64,000 nt of DNA from Streptomyces finlayi (GCF_014216315.1 NZ_CP045702.1:868001-932000); one strand, 5' to 3'. Counted from the stretch's first letter, positions 42,711 to 52,293 are shown. Numbers and translations: made by a program. Notes: generated from the sequence alone by a model not told the origin.

Positions 42711-44501
42711 ATGCACCGGGAGACGATCTCCAAGGACACCGCACCGGGAGTCCCGCCGAATCTCGCCGACTACGACCGGGCTCGTTCCGTCTTCACCTGG
42801 TCGCAGGCGCGCACCGAGCTAGCCGGACTGCCCGGCGGCGGGCTGAACATCGCGCACGAAGCCGTCGACCGGCACACGGCTGCGGGCCTCGGGGACAAGG
42901 TCGCGCTGAGGTGCATAACCCGTGACAACGCCGTCTCGACCGTCACGTACGGCGAGCTGGCCCACCGTACGGCCCGCTTCGCGAACGTCCTGCGGTCACT
43001 CGGCGTCGGCCATGGGGACCGGGTGTTCACCCTGCTCGGCCGCTGTCCCGAGCTCTACACCGCGGTGCTCGGCACGCTGAAGAACACCAGCGTCCTGTGC
43101 CCGCTCTTCTCCGCGTTCGGCCCCGACCCGGTGGAACAGCGGCTGCGGCTCGGCGACGCCCGCGTGCTGGTGACCACCGCGGCACTGTACCGGCGCAAGG
43201 TCGCCGACCGGCGGGCGTCACTACCCGTCCTCGAACATGTCCTCATCGTCGGCCCCGGCGCCGAGGAGCTTCCCGGCACGCTCTCCTTCGACGAACTGAT
43301 GTCCGCGGCCTCGGACAGCTTCACCATCCCGTCGACCTCGCCGGAGGACATGGCGCTGCTGCACTTCACCAGCGGAACCACCGGCACCCCCAAGGGCGCC
43401 GTCCACGTCCACGAAGCGGTCGTCGCCCACTACGCCACGGCCGCGTACGCGCTCGATCTGCATGCCGAGGACGTGTACTGGTGCACCGCCGATCCCGGCT
43501 GGGTCACCGGCATGTCGTACGGCATCGTCGCCCCGCTCGTCCACGGCGTGACGGTCGTCGTCGACGAGGGCGACTACGACGCCCGGCGCTGGTACCGGAT
43601 TCTCGGCGAGCAGCGGGTCAGCGTCTGGTACACCGCACCCACGGCCCTGCGCATGCTGATGCGCGCCACGCCGCGCGAAGGCCCGTACGATCTGCCGCGT
43701 TCCTACGACCTGTCGGCTCTGCGGTTCATCGCCTCCGTCGGCGAGCCACTCAACCCCGAGGCCGTGGTGTGGGGCCGGGAGGTGCTGGGCCTGCCGGTGC
43801 ACGACAACTGGTGGCAGACCGAGACCGGCTGCATCATGATCGCAAACTTCGCGGTCTGCGAGATCCGGCCCGGCTCGATGGGGCGGCCGCTGCCGGGTGT
43901 CGAGGTGGCCGTGCTGAAGGGGGGCGAGGACGGCCGGGCACTGATCACCGACGGCAGGGTCACGGAGGTGGACAGCCCCGACGTGGAGGGCGAGTTGGCG
44001 CTGCGGCCGGGCTGGCCGTCCATGTTCCGCGGCTATCTGCACGACAAGGAGCGCTACGAAGCCGCGTTCGCCGACGACTGGTATCTGACCGGCGACCTGG
44101 TCAAGCGGGACGCGGACGGCTGGTACTGGTTCGTGGGGCGCGCGGACGACGTCATCAAGTCGGCGGGGCATCTGATCGGCCCGTTCGAGGTGGAGAGCGC
44201 ACTGATGGAGCACGCGGCGGTCGCGGAGGCCGGCGTGATCGGGCGACCGGATCCCGTCGCCGGGAACGTCGTCAAGGCGTTCGTGTCACTGCGCTCCGGC
44301 GTCGAGGCGACTCCGGAGCTGGAGCGGGAACTGCTGGCCTTCGCCCGTCGCCGGCTGGGCCCGGCCGTCGCGCCACGGGAGATCGCCTTCGACCAGAACC
44401 TGCCCAAGACCCGGAGCGGCAAGGTCATGCGCCGCCTGCTGCGTGCGCGCGAACTCGGTCTACCGACCGGCGACTTGTCGACTCTGGAGGGTTCCTCATG
44501 A
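42711..44501 (+). CDS. Acetyl-CoA synthetase-like acyl-CoA ligase (AcsA type)
   Basis: This 596-residue adenylate-forming enzyme has the AMP-binding motif LHFTSGTTGTPKGAVH near 215-230, HDNWWQTETGCIM, the hinge Asp in YLTGDLVKRDADGWYWFVGRADDVIKSAGH, and the catalytic Lys in LPKTRSGKVMRR. It is closest to Bacillus AcsA-type acetyl-CoA synthetases. ATG 42711 follows GGAGGAG. The stop overlaps the E1 alpha start (ATGA), so it is the first gene of the operon with the dehydrogenase complex and ACP. Confidence 0.9.
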   Translation: MHRETISKDTAPGVPPNLADYDRARSVFTWSQARTELAGLPGGGLNIAHEAVDRHTAAGLGDKVALRCITRDNAVSTVTYGELAHRTARFANVLRSLGVGHGDRVFTLLGRCPELYTAVLGTLKNTSVLCPLFSAFGPDPVEQRLRLGDARVLVTTAALYRRKVADRRASLPVLEHVLIVGPGAEELPGTLSFDELMSAASDSFTIPSTSPEDMALLHFTSGTTGTPKGAVHVHEAVVAHYATAAYALDLHAEDVYWCTADPGWVTGMSYGIVAPLVHGVTVVVDEGDYDARRWYRILGEQRVSVWYTAPTALRMLMRATPREGPYDLPRSYDLSALRFIASVGEPLNPEAVVWGREVLGLPVHDNWWQTETGCIMIANFAVCEIRPGSMGRPLPGVEVAVLKGGEDGRALITDGRVTEVDSPDVEGELALRPGWPSMFRGYLHDKERYEAAFADDWYLTGDLVKRDADGWYWFVGRADDVIKSAGHLIGPFEVESALMEHAAVAEAGVIGRPDPVAGNVVKAFVSLRSGVEATPELERELLAFARRRLGPAVAPREIAFDQNLPKTRSGKVMRRLLRARELGLPTGDLSTLEGSS

Positions 44502-45607
44502 GCGTGGCCCGTAACACCCGTGCCAGCAAGGCCCCGGGAACCCCGAAGCCCGCCAAGTCGGACGCGAAGAAGGCCACGTCGAGCAGGAGGAACGCGAAGA
44601 GCGGAGGGACAGGGGTTTCAGCCGTTGGACCGGACGCCGTGCACAGGATGGATCTGCTGGAGGCCATGCTGCGCATCCGGCGCTTCGAGGAGCGATGCGT
44701 CGAGCTGTACAGCGCCGCGAAGATCCGCGGCTTTGTCCACCTCTACATAGGAGAGGAGGCCGTCGCCGTCGGCGTCAACGGAGCCCTGAATGCCGAGGAC
44801 GCTGTGGTCTCCACCTACCGCGAGCACGGCCACGCACTCGCCCGCGGCATCCCCGCCGAGGCCGTCATGGCCGAGATGTTCGGCAGGACGACCGGGTGCA
44901 GCGGGGGACGCGGCGGGTCCATGCACCTGTTCGATGCGAGCCGCCGCTTCTACGGCGGCAACGCGATCGTCGCCGGCGGTCTCCCGCCGGCCGCCGGTCT
45001 CGCCCTCGCCGACCGCATGCGCCAACAGCCCCGCGTCACCTGCTGCTTCTTCGGCGACGGAGCCTTCGCCGAGGGCGAGTTCCACGAGACGGCGAACCTC
45101 GCCGTCCTGTGGAACCTGCCACTCCTGCTCGTCTGCGAGAACAATCTCTACGCCATGGGCACAGCCCTCGAACGACACGAGGCACAGACCGACCTGGCCA
45201 TGCGTGCCGCCTCGTACGGCATGGTCGCCTGGGCCGTCGACGGCATGGACGTCGAGGCCATGGAGAACGCCGCCCGCCGGGCCACCGAAGCCATCCGGGC
45301 CGGCGCAGGCCCTCACTTCCTCGAGGCGCGCACCTACCGCTTCCGCGCCCACTCCATGTACGACCCGGACCGCTACCGCGACAAGGCGGAGATCGAGCAC
45401 TGGAAGACCCGGGATCCCATCAGCCAGCTCATGAACCGCATGCGCCAGGCCGATGAGCTGGGTGACGAGGAACTCACCGGGATCGAGCACCGCGCCACCC
45501 ACGAGATCGACCACGCCGTCGAAACGGCCGAACAGGCACCGCAAGAGCCGGTCGAAGACCTGCTCCTCCACGTCACCAGCACTCCGTCGGAGGTGAGGCG
45601 ACCATGA
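44498..45607 (+). CDS. 2-oxoacid dehydrogenase E1 alpha (pyruvate/acetoin type)
   Basis: The product has 369 residues. A Lys/Ala/Ser-rich 45-residue tail precedes the conserved core RMDLLEAMLRIRRFEERCVELYSAAKIRGFVHLYIGEEAVAVG. The thiamine-diphosphate motif is CFFGDGAFAEGEFHETANLA...CENN. The phosphorylation-loop region YRFRAHSMYDPDRYR is also present. With E1 beta it decarboxylates a 2-oxoacid and reductively acylates the E2 lipoyl group. ATG 44498 has GGAGG at 44486-44490; overlaps at both ends show tight coupling. Confidence 0.92.
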   Translation: MSVARNTRASKAPGTPKPAKSDAKKATSSRRNAKSGGTGVSAVGPDAVHRMDLLEAMLRIRRFEERCVELYSAAKIRGFVHLYIGEEAVAVGVNGALNAEDAVVSTYREHGHALARGIPAEAVMAEMFGRTTGCSGGRGGSMHLFDASRRFYGGNAIVAGGLPPAAGLALADRMRQQPRVTCCFFGDGAFAEGEFHETANLAVLWNLPLLLVCENNLYAMGTALERHEAQTDLAMRAASYGMVAWAVDGMDVEAMENAARRATEAIRAGAGPHFLEARTYRFRAHSMYDPDRYRDKAEIEHWKTRDPISQLMNRMRQADELGDEELTGIEHRATHEIDHAVETAEQAPQEPVEDLLLHVTSTPSEVRRP

Positions 45608-46602
45608 GCGCGGGCGAACAGCCGGAGGAAGCTGAGACGACGTACCGGGAAGCGATGCGCGAGGCTCTGCGGGACGCCCTGCGCGCCGACGACCGGGTCT
45701 TCCTCATGGGCGAGGACGTGGGCCGCTACGGCGGATGCTTCGGCGTGAGCCTCGGTCTGCTGGAGGAGTTCGGGCCCGAAAGGGTCCGCGACACACCACT
45801 GTCGGAGTCCGCGTTCGTCGGCGCGGGTATCGGCGCCGCCTTGGCCGGGATGCGGCCCATCGTGGAGATCATGACCGTCAACTTCAGCCTGCTCGCCCTC
45901 GACCAGATCCTCAACAACGCCGCCACTCTGCTCCATATGTCGGGCGGCCAGCTCCCCGTACCCCTGGTGATCCGCATGACCACAGGCGCCGGACGACAGC
46001 TCGCCGCCCAGCACTCCCACAGCCTGGAGGGCTGGTACGCACACATCCCCGGCATCCGCGTCCTCGCGCCGGCCACCATCGAGGACGCCCGCCACATGCT
46101 CGCCCCGGCACTCGCCGACCCCGACCCCGTGCTGATCTTCGAACACGGAAGCCTCTACAACGCTTCCGGTGTACTCTCCCCGCCCGCCGCACCCGCGGAC
46201 ATCGATCACGCCACGGTCCGCCGCCCCGGCACCGACATCTCTATGATCACCTACGGCGGCTCACTCTCCAAGGCGCTGGCGGCGGCGGACGAACTGTCCA
46301 CCGAGGGCATCAGCGCCGAGGTCGTCGACCTGCGCACGCTCCGGCCCCTCGACAACGAAGCAATCACCGCCACCGTGGCCCACACGCACCGCGCGGTAAT
46401 CGTCGACGAAGCCTGGCGCACCGGCAGCCTCACCGCCGAGATCTCCGCCCGCATCGCCGAGGAGTCCTTCTACGAACTGGACGCCCCCGTGGAGCGGGTA
46501 TGCAGCGCGGAAGTCCCCATCCCGTACGCCCGGCGCCTCGAGGAGGCCGCTCTGCCGCAGATCGCCGACATCGTCGCGGCGGCACACCGGGCGGTGGGTT
46601 GA
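45604..46602 (+). CDS. 2-oxoacid dehydrogenase E1 beta
   Basis: The protein has 332 residues and reads TTYREAMREALRDALRADDRVFLMGEDVGRYGGCFGVSLGLLEEFG. It also contains ESAFVGAGIGAALAGMRPIVEIM and VVDLRTLRPLDNEAI, all normal for PDH/acetoin-type E1 beta. The four-base overlap with E1 alpha is ATGA, and the E2 ATG lies two bases after its stop. Confidence 0.92.
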   Translation: MSAGEQPEEAETTYREAMREALRDALRADDRVFLMGEDVGRYGGCFGVSLGLLEEFGPERVRDTPLSESAFVGAGIGAALAGMRPIVEIMTVNFSLLALDQILNNAATLLHMSGGQLPVPLVIRMTTGAGRQLAAQHSHSLEGWYAHIPGIRVLAPATIEDARHMLAPALADPDPVLIFEHGSLYNASGVLSPPAAPADIDHATVRRPGTDISMITYGGSLSKALAAADELSTEGISAEVVDLRTLRPLDNEAITATVAHTHRAVIVDEAWRTGSLTAEISARIAEESFYELDAPVERVCSAEVPIPYARRLEEAALPQIADIVAAAHRAVG

Positions 46603-46604
46603 CC

Positions 46605-48008
46605 ATGGCCGAGTTCACCATGCCGTCCTTGGGCGCCGACATGGACGAGGGCACACTTCAGGAATGGCTGGTACACCCCGGAGACCAGGTCCACAAAGGG
46701 GATCCCGTCGCGGTCGTCGAGACCGCCAAGTCCATGATCGAGGTGGAGTGCTTCGAGACCGGGACCGTCAAAAAGCTGTTCGTCGAGCCGGGCACGACAG
46801 TACCCGTCGGCACGGCTCTCGCACTGATCCAGCCGACCGCGGAGAGGCCCCAGAAAGCGGAGAAGCCCCGGAAGCACGAGAAACCCAGACGGCCCGAGAA
46901 GGCCGAGGCGAAGCGTCCAACCCGGCGGGCGCCACAACGCGCGCCAGCCCCCACCCGGCCTGAAACCACCGCAGGCCCAGAGCCGCCCGCCGCCCACAGG
47001 CGCGGGCACATCGAAGCCGGTCCCTTGCTCCGGCACCTCGCCGAACGCCGCGGTATCGAACTGGAGACGCTCAAGGGGTCCGGGCCGGGAGGGCGCGTCA
47101 CACGGACCGATGTCGAACAGTCAGCCGCGGCCGCCGAGGCTGCCGCCCCGCCATCACGCGTACGAGCCACCCCGCTTGCCCGCCGACTCGCCGCCGAACT
47201 GGACATCGACCTGACGACAGTGACGGGAACCGGCAAGGACGGCGCCGTCCAGGCGACCGACGTGCGCGAGGCTGCCCCGGGACCGGCAACCACGGCCCCG
47301 CCCGCACGCCACGTCACTGGCCCGGTGCGTCCCTCCGGGGACCGGTCAGCCGCGATGCGCCAGGCGATCGCGGGACTGATGGCCCGCGCCAACCGGGACA
47401 TCCCGCACTACTACCTGTCCACGAGCGTGGACATGGCCGCCGCGATGGACTGGCTGCACGAGCGCAACCGACGAGCCCCCGTCGGCGAGCGACTGCTCCC
47501 CGCCGCCCTGCTCTTGAAGGCCACAGCCGTCGCGGCCCGGGATGTTCCCGAGCTCAACGGCTTCTGGACCGACGACCACTTCACGGCAGGCGACGGCGTA
47601 CACCTCGGCGTGGCCGTGTCACTGCGCGGCGGCGGGCTCGTCGCCCCCGCCCTGCGCGACGCCGACACGCTCGAACTCCCCCAGCTGATGACCTCTCTGA
47701 AGGACCTGGTCGCCCGCGCCCGCACCGGCAGGCTCCGCGGCTCGGAAGTGTCCGGCTCGACCATCACGGTCACCAATCTCGGTGATCAGAGCGTGGAAGC
47801 CGTCTTCGGTGTCATCTACCCGCCACAGGTGGCCCTGGTCGGCTTCGGACGGGTCGTGGACCGCCCCTTGGCCGTCGACGGCCTGCTCGGCATACGGCCC
47901 GTCGTCACCGCCACCCTGTCGGCGGACCACCGGGCAACCGACGGCGCCGTGGGAGCCCGCTACCTGACGGTGGTCAACCGCCTCCTGCAGAACCCGGAGC
48001 AGCTGTGA
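46605..48008 (+). CDS. Dihydrolipoamide acyltransferase E2 with two subunit-binding domains
   Basis: The protein has 467 residues. One lipoyl domain (residues 1-76) carries Lys42 in VETAKSMIEV. A Lys/Pro/Arg-rich linker follows. Two peripheral-subunit-binding motifs come next, at about 139-171 (GPLLRHLAERRGIELETLKGSG) and 189-221 (TPLARRLAAELDIDLTTVTGTG). The catalytic domain ends with SADHRATDG, which holds the His and Asp. One binding domain is usual in bacterial E2, so a tandem pair is unusual. It overlaps the ACP gene by four bases. Confidence 0.9.
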   Translation: MAEFTMPSLGADMDEGTLQEWLVHPGDQVHKGDPVAVVETAKSMIEVECFETGTVKKLFVEPGTTVPVGTALALIQPTAERPQKAEKPRKHEKPRRPEKAEAKRPTRRAPQRAPAPTRPETTAGPEPPAAHRRGHIEAGPLLRHLAERRGIELETLKGSGPGGRVTRTDVEQSAAAAEAAAPPSRVRATPLARRLAAELDIDLTTVTGTGKDGAVQATDVREAAPGPATTAPPARHVTGPVRPSGDRSAAMRQAIAGLMARANRDIPHYYLSTSVDMAAAMDWLHERNRRAPVGERLLPAALLLKATAVAARDVPELNGFWTDDHFTAGDGVHLGVAVSLRGGGLVAPALRDADTLELPQLMTSLKDLVARARTGRLRGSEVSGSTITVTNLGDQSVEAVFGVIYPPQVALVGFGRVVDRPLAVDGLLGIRPVVTATLSADHRATDGAVGARYLTVVNRLLQNPEQL

Positions 48009-48250
48009 AGCGTACCGAAGCACTGGACATCGTGAAGGAATCGATCACCAGCGTCATCCCTGACGCCGACTTCACCGCCGTTGGGCCCGACGATCCGTTC
48101 CGCGACGCACTCGAAATGGACTCGCTGGACTTCCTGAGTTTCGTCGAGACGCTGAGTGAACGGACCGGGATCCGAATCGACGACGAGGACACCCCACAGC
48201 TCACCACGCTGTCCGCGAGCACCGACTTCCTCGTCGCCCGCTCGAAGTGA
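48005..48250 (+). CDS. Acyl carrier protein
   Basis: This 81-residue protein has the phosphopantetheine site EMDSLDFLSF with Ser40, in an acidic four-helix pattern (VKESITSVIPDADFTAVGPDDPFRDALE). The GTG start overlaps the E2 stop by four bases (GTGA). An ACP within a 2-oxoacid dehydrogenase operon, without ketosynthase or acyltransferase genes, suggests that acyl groups made by the synthetase or the E2 are carried on it. This is inference. Confidence 0.88.
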   Translation: MKRTEALDIVKESITSVIPDADFTAVGPDDPFRDALEMDSLDFLSFVETLSERTGIRIDDEDTPQLTTLSASTDFLVARSK

Positions 48251-48454
48251 GCGAGTCCGGCCCGCAGCAGACAACCGAAGGCCAGGCGGCGCCTTACTCC
48301 TCCCCTCTCGTACCGGCCCTCCGGGCGGCAGCCGACCTGCGCCCCGGCCTGTCGTGGAGACGACGGCATGCCGCGCATTCGCCGCACCAGGTCCTCGGCT
48401 CCCGCTCACTTCGCCCACGCGCTCCAGGTCGGCGAGCCGTTCTCCGGTCCACCG

Positions 48455-49051
48455 TCAGGGCGTCGCAGCGGATACGACGTAGACGACGGGGGCGGCCGGG
48501 TCGGTCATGTTGACGGTGATGTTCTGCGTGGGGCGCGGGTCCTTGTTGGTGTGGGTCACCCCGGCCCAGTACACGCCGGGCCCGAAGTACCAGCCGGTGA
48601 TCTTCGTGTCCCGCGGGCTGACGGTGACCGCGCCGGGCTTCAGCGCGGCCCGCCCGGTGCCGATGTTGCTCAGGAAGCGGTCGAGACCGGCGGACGTCGT
48701 ACGGAACTTCACGTACATCCGGCTGGCTTTCCAGTTGTTGGTCTCGTAGTACTGGACGCCCGACGCGTTGCCCGGGACCGGGATCTCGAAGATCCGCCGC
48801 TGCATACCGGAGGGCCAGTCCTCGCGGAGCCCCTGCGCCGCGGCCTCGGCCTCCTTGTCCTTGCCCGAGCGGCGGCTCTGCCCTGCGGAGATCACCAGGT
48901 AGCCCGCCGGGATGCCGATGAGCAGCACGATCGTGATCGCCGTGATCAGCCGGCGGCGGATCATCCGGCGCCGGTCCTGCGGGTGCGGGCCGTCGCCGTC
49001 GCCGGACGGCGGGGTCTGGCGCGGCGCGGCGGTGGGCTCGGCTGCGGTCAT
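48455..49051 (-). CDS. Single-pass membrane protein of unknown function
   Basis: The product has 198 residues. A Pro/Gly-rich cytoplasmic start with a basic patch (DRRRMIRRRL) is followed by one membrane helix (ITAITIVLLIGIPAGYLVI). The exported domain of about 140 residues (SGMQRRIFEIPVPGNASGVQYYETNNWKASRMYVKFRTTSAGLDRFLSNIG) has no cysteines or catalytic motif that I recognise. It lies 63 bases after the ROK kinase gene on the same strand and could be the last gene of that unit. Confidence 0.75.
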   Translation of the reverse strand: MTAAEPTAAPRQTPPSGDGDGPHPQDRRRMIRRRLITAITIVLLIGIPAGYLVISAGQSRRSGKDKEAEAAAQGLREDWPSGMQRRIFEIPVPGNASGVQYYETNNWKASRMYVKFRTTSAGLDRFLSNIGTGRAALKPGAVTVSPRDTKITGWYFGPGVYWAGVTHTNKDPRPTQNITVNMTDPAAPVVYVVSAATP

Positions 49052-49114
49052 GGTCGGAGGTCCCCAGGTGCTGCGGATACGGAGTACGGAAGGCCGGCGG
49101 CGGAGCGCCGCGGA

Positions 49115-50284
49115 TCAGTCGAGGGTGCGGGTGCTCCTCGTGCTGCTGCGGATGGTGCTCGCCGCCTGGTCGTAGATCTGGGCGTACCGCTCGTAGCGCT
49201 CGACCCGGCGGCGGTTGGCACGGCGGAATCTCCGGGCGACCAGCCGGGCCAGGTCCGCGGCGCCGACCATACCCGCCTCGGGGCCGAGCTGTGCTTTCGC
49301 GATGCGGGCCTCGGGGCGGTAGCCGCGGCCGGTGAGCTGCCGCTTGAAGGCATCCCTGGCGGGGCCGATCAGGAGGTCGTCGGCGGCACTGACACCGCCT
49401 CCGATGACGAAGCAGGACGGGTCGAGTGCGGCGGCGAGATTGGCGATGCCGACGCCGAGCCACTGGCCGATGTCCTGGAGGAGTTCGATGCACATCGCAT
49501 CGCCCTCGCGGGCCAGTTCGGTGATGAGCGGTCCGGTGATGTCGGGGATGTTGCCCTTGACCCGCTCGATGAGCCCGTGGGCGACCGGGGAGTCGGCGGC
49601 GGCCAGTTCCCTGGCTTCGCGCACGAGGGCGTTGCCGGAGCTGTACTGCTCCCAGCAGCCGCGGTTTCCGCACGGGCAGCGGTGCCCGCCCGGCACCACC
49701 TGCATGTGGCCGAACTCACCCGCTACGCCGTACTTCCCGCGCTTGACGTGCCCGTCCTCCAGGATCGCGCCGCCGATGCCGGTGCCCAGCGTGATCATGA
49801 CGAGGTGGTCCTCGCCGCGGCCCGCGCCGAAGCGCCATTCCGCCCAGGCCGCCGTGTTGGCGTCGTTGTCGACCATGACGGGGACGACGAGACGGGACGC
49901 GATGGCGTCGCGCAGGGGTTCGTCGCGCCAGGCGAGGTGGGGGGCGAAGAGGACCTTGGAGCGGTCGGCGTCGACCCAGCCGGCCGCGCCGATTCCGACG
50001 GCGTGCACGTCGTGCCGGTCGGAGAGGTCGAGGACCAGCTCGACGATGGTGTCCTCGACGACCTTGGGGCTCTTGGACTTGTCGGGCGTCTCGGTGCGCA
50101 GCTGTTCCAGGATGTTGCCGTCGGCGTCGACGACGCCGGCCATCACCTTCGTACCACCGATGTCGATGCCGACGGTCGGGACCCGGGGCGCCGTCAGATG
50201 CGAGCGCCGCTCGCGCGTGCCGACGGTCTTCAGGACGGTGGCGCGGGCGGAGCCGCGGTCTGCGAAGTCGCGGTACGTGCTCAT
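49115..50284 (-). CDS. ROK-family sugar kinase (glucokinase-like)
   Basis: This 389-residue protein has the ATP phosphate-binding motif VGIDIGGTKVMAG near 38-50, the sugar-binding VDNDANTAAWAEWRFGAG, ITLGTGIGGAIL, GEFGHMQV, and the ROK zinc motif CPCGNRGCWE. The first 35 residues and the Arg-rich C-terminal 45 extend beyond the core. It probably phosphorylates the sugar or polyol imported by the ABC genes just upstream. Confidence 0.88.
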   Translation of the reverse strand: MSTYRDFADRGSARATVLKTVGTRERRSHLTAPRVPTVGIDIGGTKVMAGVVDADGNILEQLRTETPDKSKSPKVVEDTIVELVLDLSDRHDVHAVGIGAAGWVDADRSKVLFAPHLAWRDEPLRDAIASRLVVPVMVDNDANTAAWAEWRFGAGRGEDHLVMITLGTGIGGAILEDGHVKRGKYGVAGEFGHMQVVPGGHRCPCGNRGCWEQYSSGNALVREARELAAADSPVAHGLIERVKGNIPDITGPLITELAREGDAMCIELLQDIGQWLGVGIANLAAALDPSCFVIGGGVSAADDLLIGPARDAFKRQLTGRGYRPEARIAKAQLGPEAGMVGAADLARLVARRFRRANRRRVERYERYAQIYDQAASTIRSSTRSTRTLD

Positions 50285-50395
50285 CGTCCCTGCGTCGGTC
50301 GGGGGGCCGGTGCGTGGTGCCGCCGGCGGCGGACGGTGTCCGCCTCGGTCGATTCTGCCATTGCGTGCAGGTGTCCGTACGGCACCGCTTCGTCC

Positions 50396-51232
50396 TCAGT
50401 CCTGCGCCGGACCCGATTCCGGTCCGGTGGCGCGCTCCAGCTCGTGGCTCAGTTCGTCCAGTTCGCTGCCGCCCGCCATCTGCCTGGTCAGCTCGTCCAG
50501 CGTGATGCTGTCCTTGGTGTGGCTGCCGGACATGACGCCGCGCTTGAGCAGGACGAACCGGTCGCCCACGAGGTGGGCGTGGTGCGGGTTGTGGGTGATC
50601 AGGACCACACCGAGGCCGGCGTCCCGGGCGGCCGCGACGTACTTCAGCACGACTCCGGACTGCTTGACGCCGAGCGCCGCGGTGGGCTCGTCGAGGACGA
50701 GGACCTTGGCGCCGAAGTGGACGGCTCGGGCGATCGCCACGCACTGGCGCTCGCCGCCGGACAGGGTGCCGATCGGCTGGTCGACGTCGCGCAGGTCGAT
50801 TCCCATACGCAGCAGCGCCGCGCGGCTCGTCTCGCGCATCAGCCGCACGTCGAGGCGCTTGAACGGCCCCGTCCCCTTCGTCGGCTCCGATCCGAGGAAG
50901 AAGTTCCGCCACACCGGCATGAGCGGTACGACGGCGAGGTCCTGGTAGACGGTGGCGATGCCCCGGTCCAGGGCGTCGCGCGGGTTGGCGAGGGTGGTCT
51001 CCTCGCCGTCGATCAGGAAGGTGCCGCCGTCGTGCCGGTGGAGCCCCGCGATGATCTTGATGAGGGTGGACTTGCCGGCGCCGTTGTCACCGAGGACGCA
51101 GGTGATCTCTCCGGCGTGGACCTCCAGCGAGACGTGTTCGAGCGCCTTGATGCTGCCGTAGAACTTGCTGACGTCGTCGAGTTCGACGAGCGCCCGGGCC
51201 GGCGCGTCGGGCGAGGGGTGGGTCGAGGTCAT
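50396..51232 (-). CDS. Sugar ABC transporter ATPase (single-domain, FrcA type)
   Basis: This 278-residue single ABC domain has Walker A GDNGAGKST, signature LSGGERQCVAIARA, Walker B VLVLDEPTAALG and switch His in LITHNPHHA. Ribose-type systems carry a double ATPase; this single-domain form resembles the fructose/inositol FrcA type. The ATG overlaps the permease stop by four bases, so translation is coupled. Confidence 0.9.
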   Translation of the reverse strand: MTSTHPSPDAPARALVELDDVSKFYGSIKALEHVSLEVHAGEITCVLGDNGAGKSTLIKIIAGLHRHDGGTFLIDGEETTLANPRDALDRGIATVYQDLAVVPLMPVWRNFFLGSEPTKGTGPFKRLDVRLMRETSRAALLRMGIDLRDVDQPIGTLSGGERQCVAIARAVHFGAKVLVLDEPTAALGVKQSGVVLKYVAAARDAGLGVVLITHNPHHAHLVGDRFVLLKRGVMSGSHTKDSITLDELTRQMAGGSELDELSHELERATGPESGPAQD

Positions 51233-52293
51233 TTCGTCGCCTCCGCGCGCTTGCGCACCCATGCGTTGAGCAGGGTGGCCAGGAGCAGCATCGCTCCGAG
51301 GAAGAACTTGAACCAGTCGGGGTTCCACTCCGCGTACACGATGCCCTTGCTGGTCATCCCGAAGATGAACGCGCCGACCGCCGAGCCGATCGCGGAGCCG
51401 TAGCCGCCGGTGATCAGGCACCCCCCGATGACGGCCGCGATGATGTACGTCAGCTCGTTGCCGACGCCTTCGCCGGACTGCACGACGTCGTAGCTGAACA
51501 GCAGGTGCTGTCCGGAGACCCAGGCGGCGAAGGCCACCCCGAGGTAGAGCCCGATCTTCGTACGGATGACCGGCACACCCACGGCCCGCGCGGCGTCGGC
51601 CTCGCCGCCGACCGCGAAGATCCAGTTGCCGAAGCGGGTGCGGAGCAGGATCCAGGTGGCGATCGCGACGAGCACGAACCACCAGAGGATGGTGACCTTC
51701 AGTTCCATGCCGCCGATGGACAGCTGCGAGGCGAAGACCTTGCGGGCCGACTCGAAGCCCTCCATGTCATCGATGGACTTCGTCGACACCGTGCCGCTGA
51801 TCAGCTTGGTGAAGCCCAGGTTGAGACCGGTCAGCATCAGGAACGTACCGAGGGTGATGATGAAGCTCGGCAGTTTGGTGCGGGTCAGCATGAAGCCGTT
51901 GAACGCGCCGAAGGCGAGGGTGACCAGCAGGGAGACGAAGACGCCGACCCAGACGTTGGCCGTCATCTGGTAGCTGAACATCGAGGAGATCAGTGCCGAA
52001 CTGGTCACCAGCACACCGGCGGAGAGGTCGAACTCGCCGCCGATCATCAGCAGCGCCACCGGCGCGGCCATGATCCCGATGGTGGAGGCCGCGTACAGCA
52101 CCGTGCCGAAGCTGGATGCCTGGAGGAAGCTGTCGGCGACGACCGCGAAGAAGAGGAAGACGGCCACGGCGCCGACGACCGAGCCGAGCTCGGGGCGGCC
52201 GAGGAGTCCGCGCAGCGGCGAGGTGCGCAGCAGCCGCTCGTCGGGCCTGCCGGGAGCCGGTGCCGGAGCCGCTGGTTGCCCGGTCGCTGTCAT
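51229..52293 (-). CDS. Sugar ABC transporter permease (RbsC/FrcC type)
   Basis: This 354-residue permease has about ten membrane helices and the branched-chain/ribose permease signature (GGEFDLSAGVLVTSSALISSMFS ... GVPVIRTKIGLYLGVAFAAWVSG). It overlaps the binding-protein gene and the ATPase gene by four bases each. One permease gene serves two binding-protein genes. Confidence 0.9.
   Translation of the reverse strand: MTATGQPAAPAPAPGRPDERLLRTSPLRGLLGRPELGSVVGAVAVFLFFAVVADSFLQASSFGTVLYAASTIGIMAAPVALLMIGGEFDLSAGVLVTSSALISSMFSYQMTANVWVGVFVSLLVTLAFGAFNGFMLTRTKLPSFIITLGTFLMLTGLNLGFTKLISGTVSTKSIDDMEGFESARKVFASQLSIGGMELKVTILWWFVLVAIATWILLRTRFGNWIFAVGGEADAARAVGVPVIRTKIGLYLGVAFAAWVSGQHLLFSYDVVQSGEGVGNELTYIIAAVIGGCLITGGYGSAIGSAVGAFIFGMTSKGIVYAEWNPDWFKFFLGAMLLLATLLNAWVRKRAEATK

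Noticed and set aside
48368..51403. 1011-codon open frame on the plus strand
   Set aside because: It is an antisense shadow of the membrane protein, ROK kinase and ABC ATPase genes. High GC removes stop codons, its amino-acid content is biased to Gly/Arg/Val/Asp, and it has no motif.
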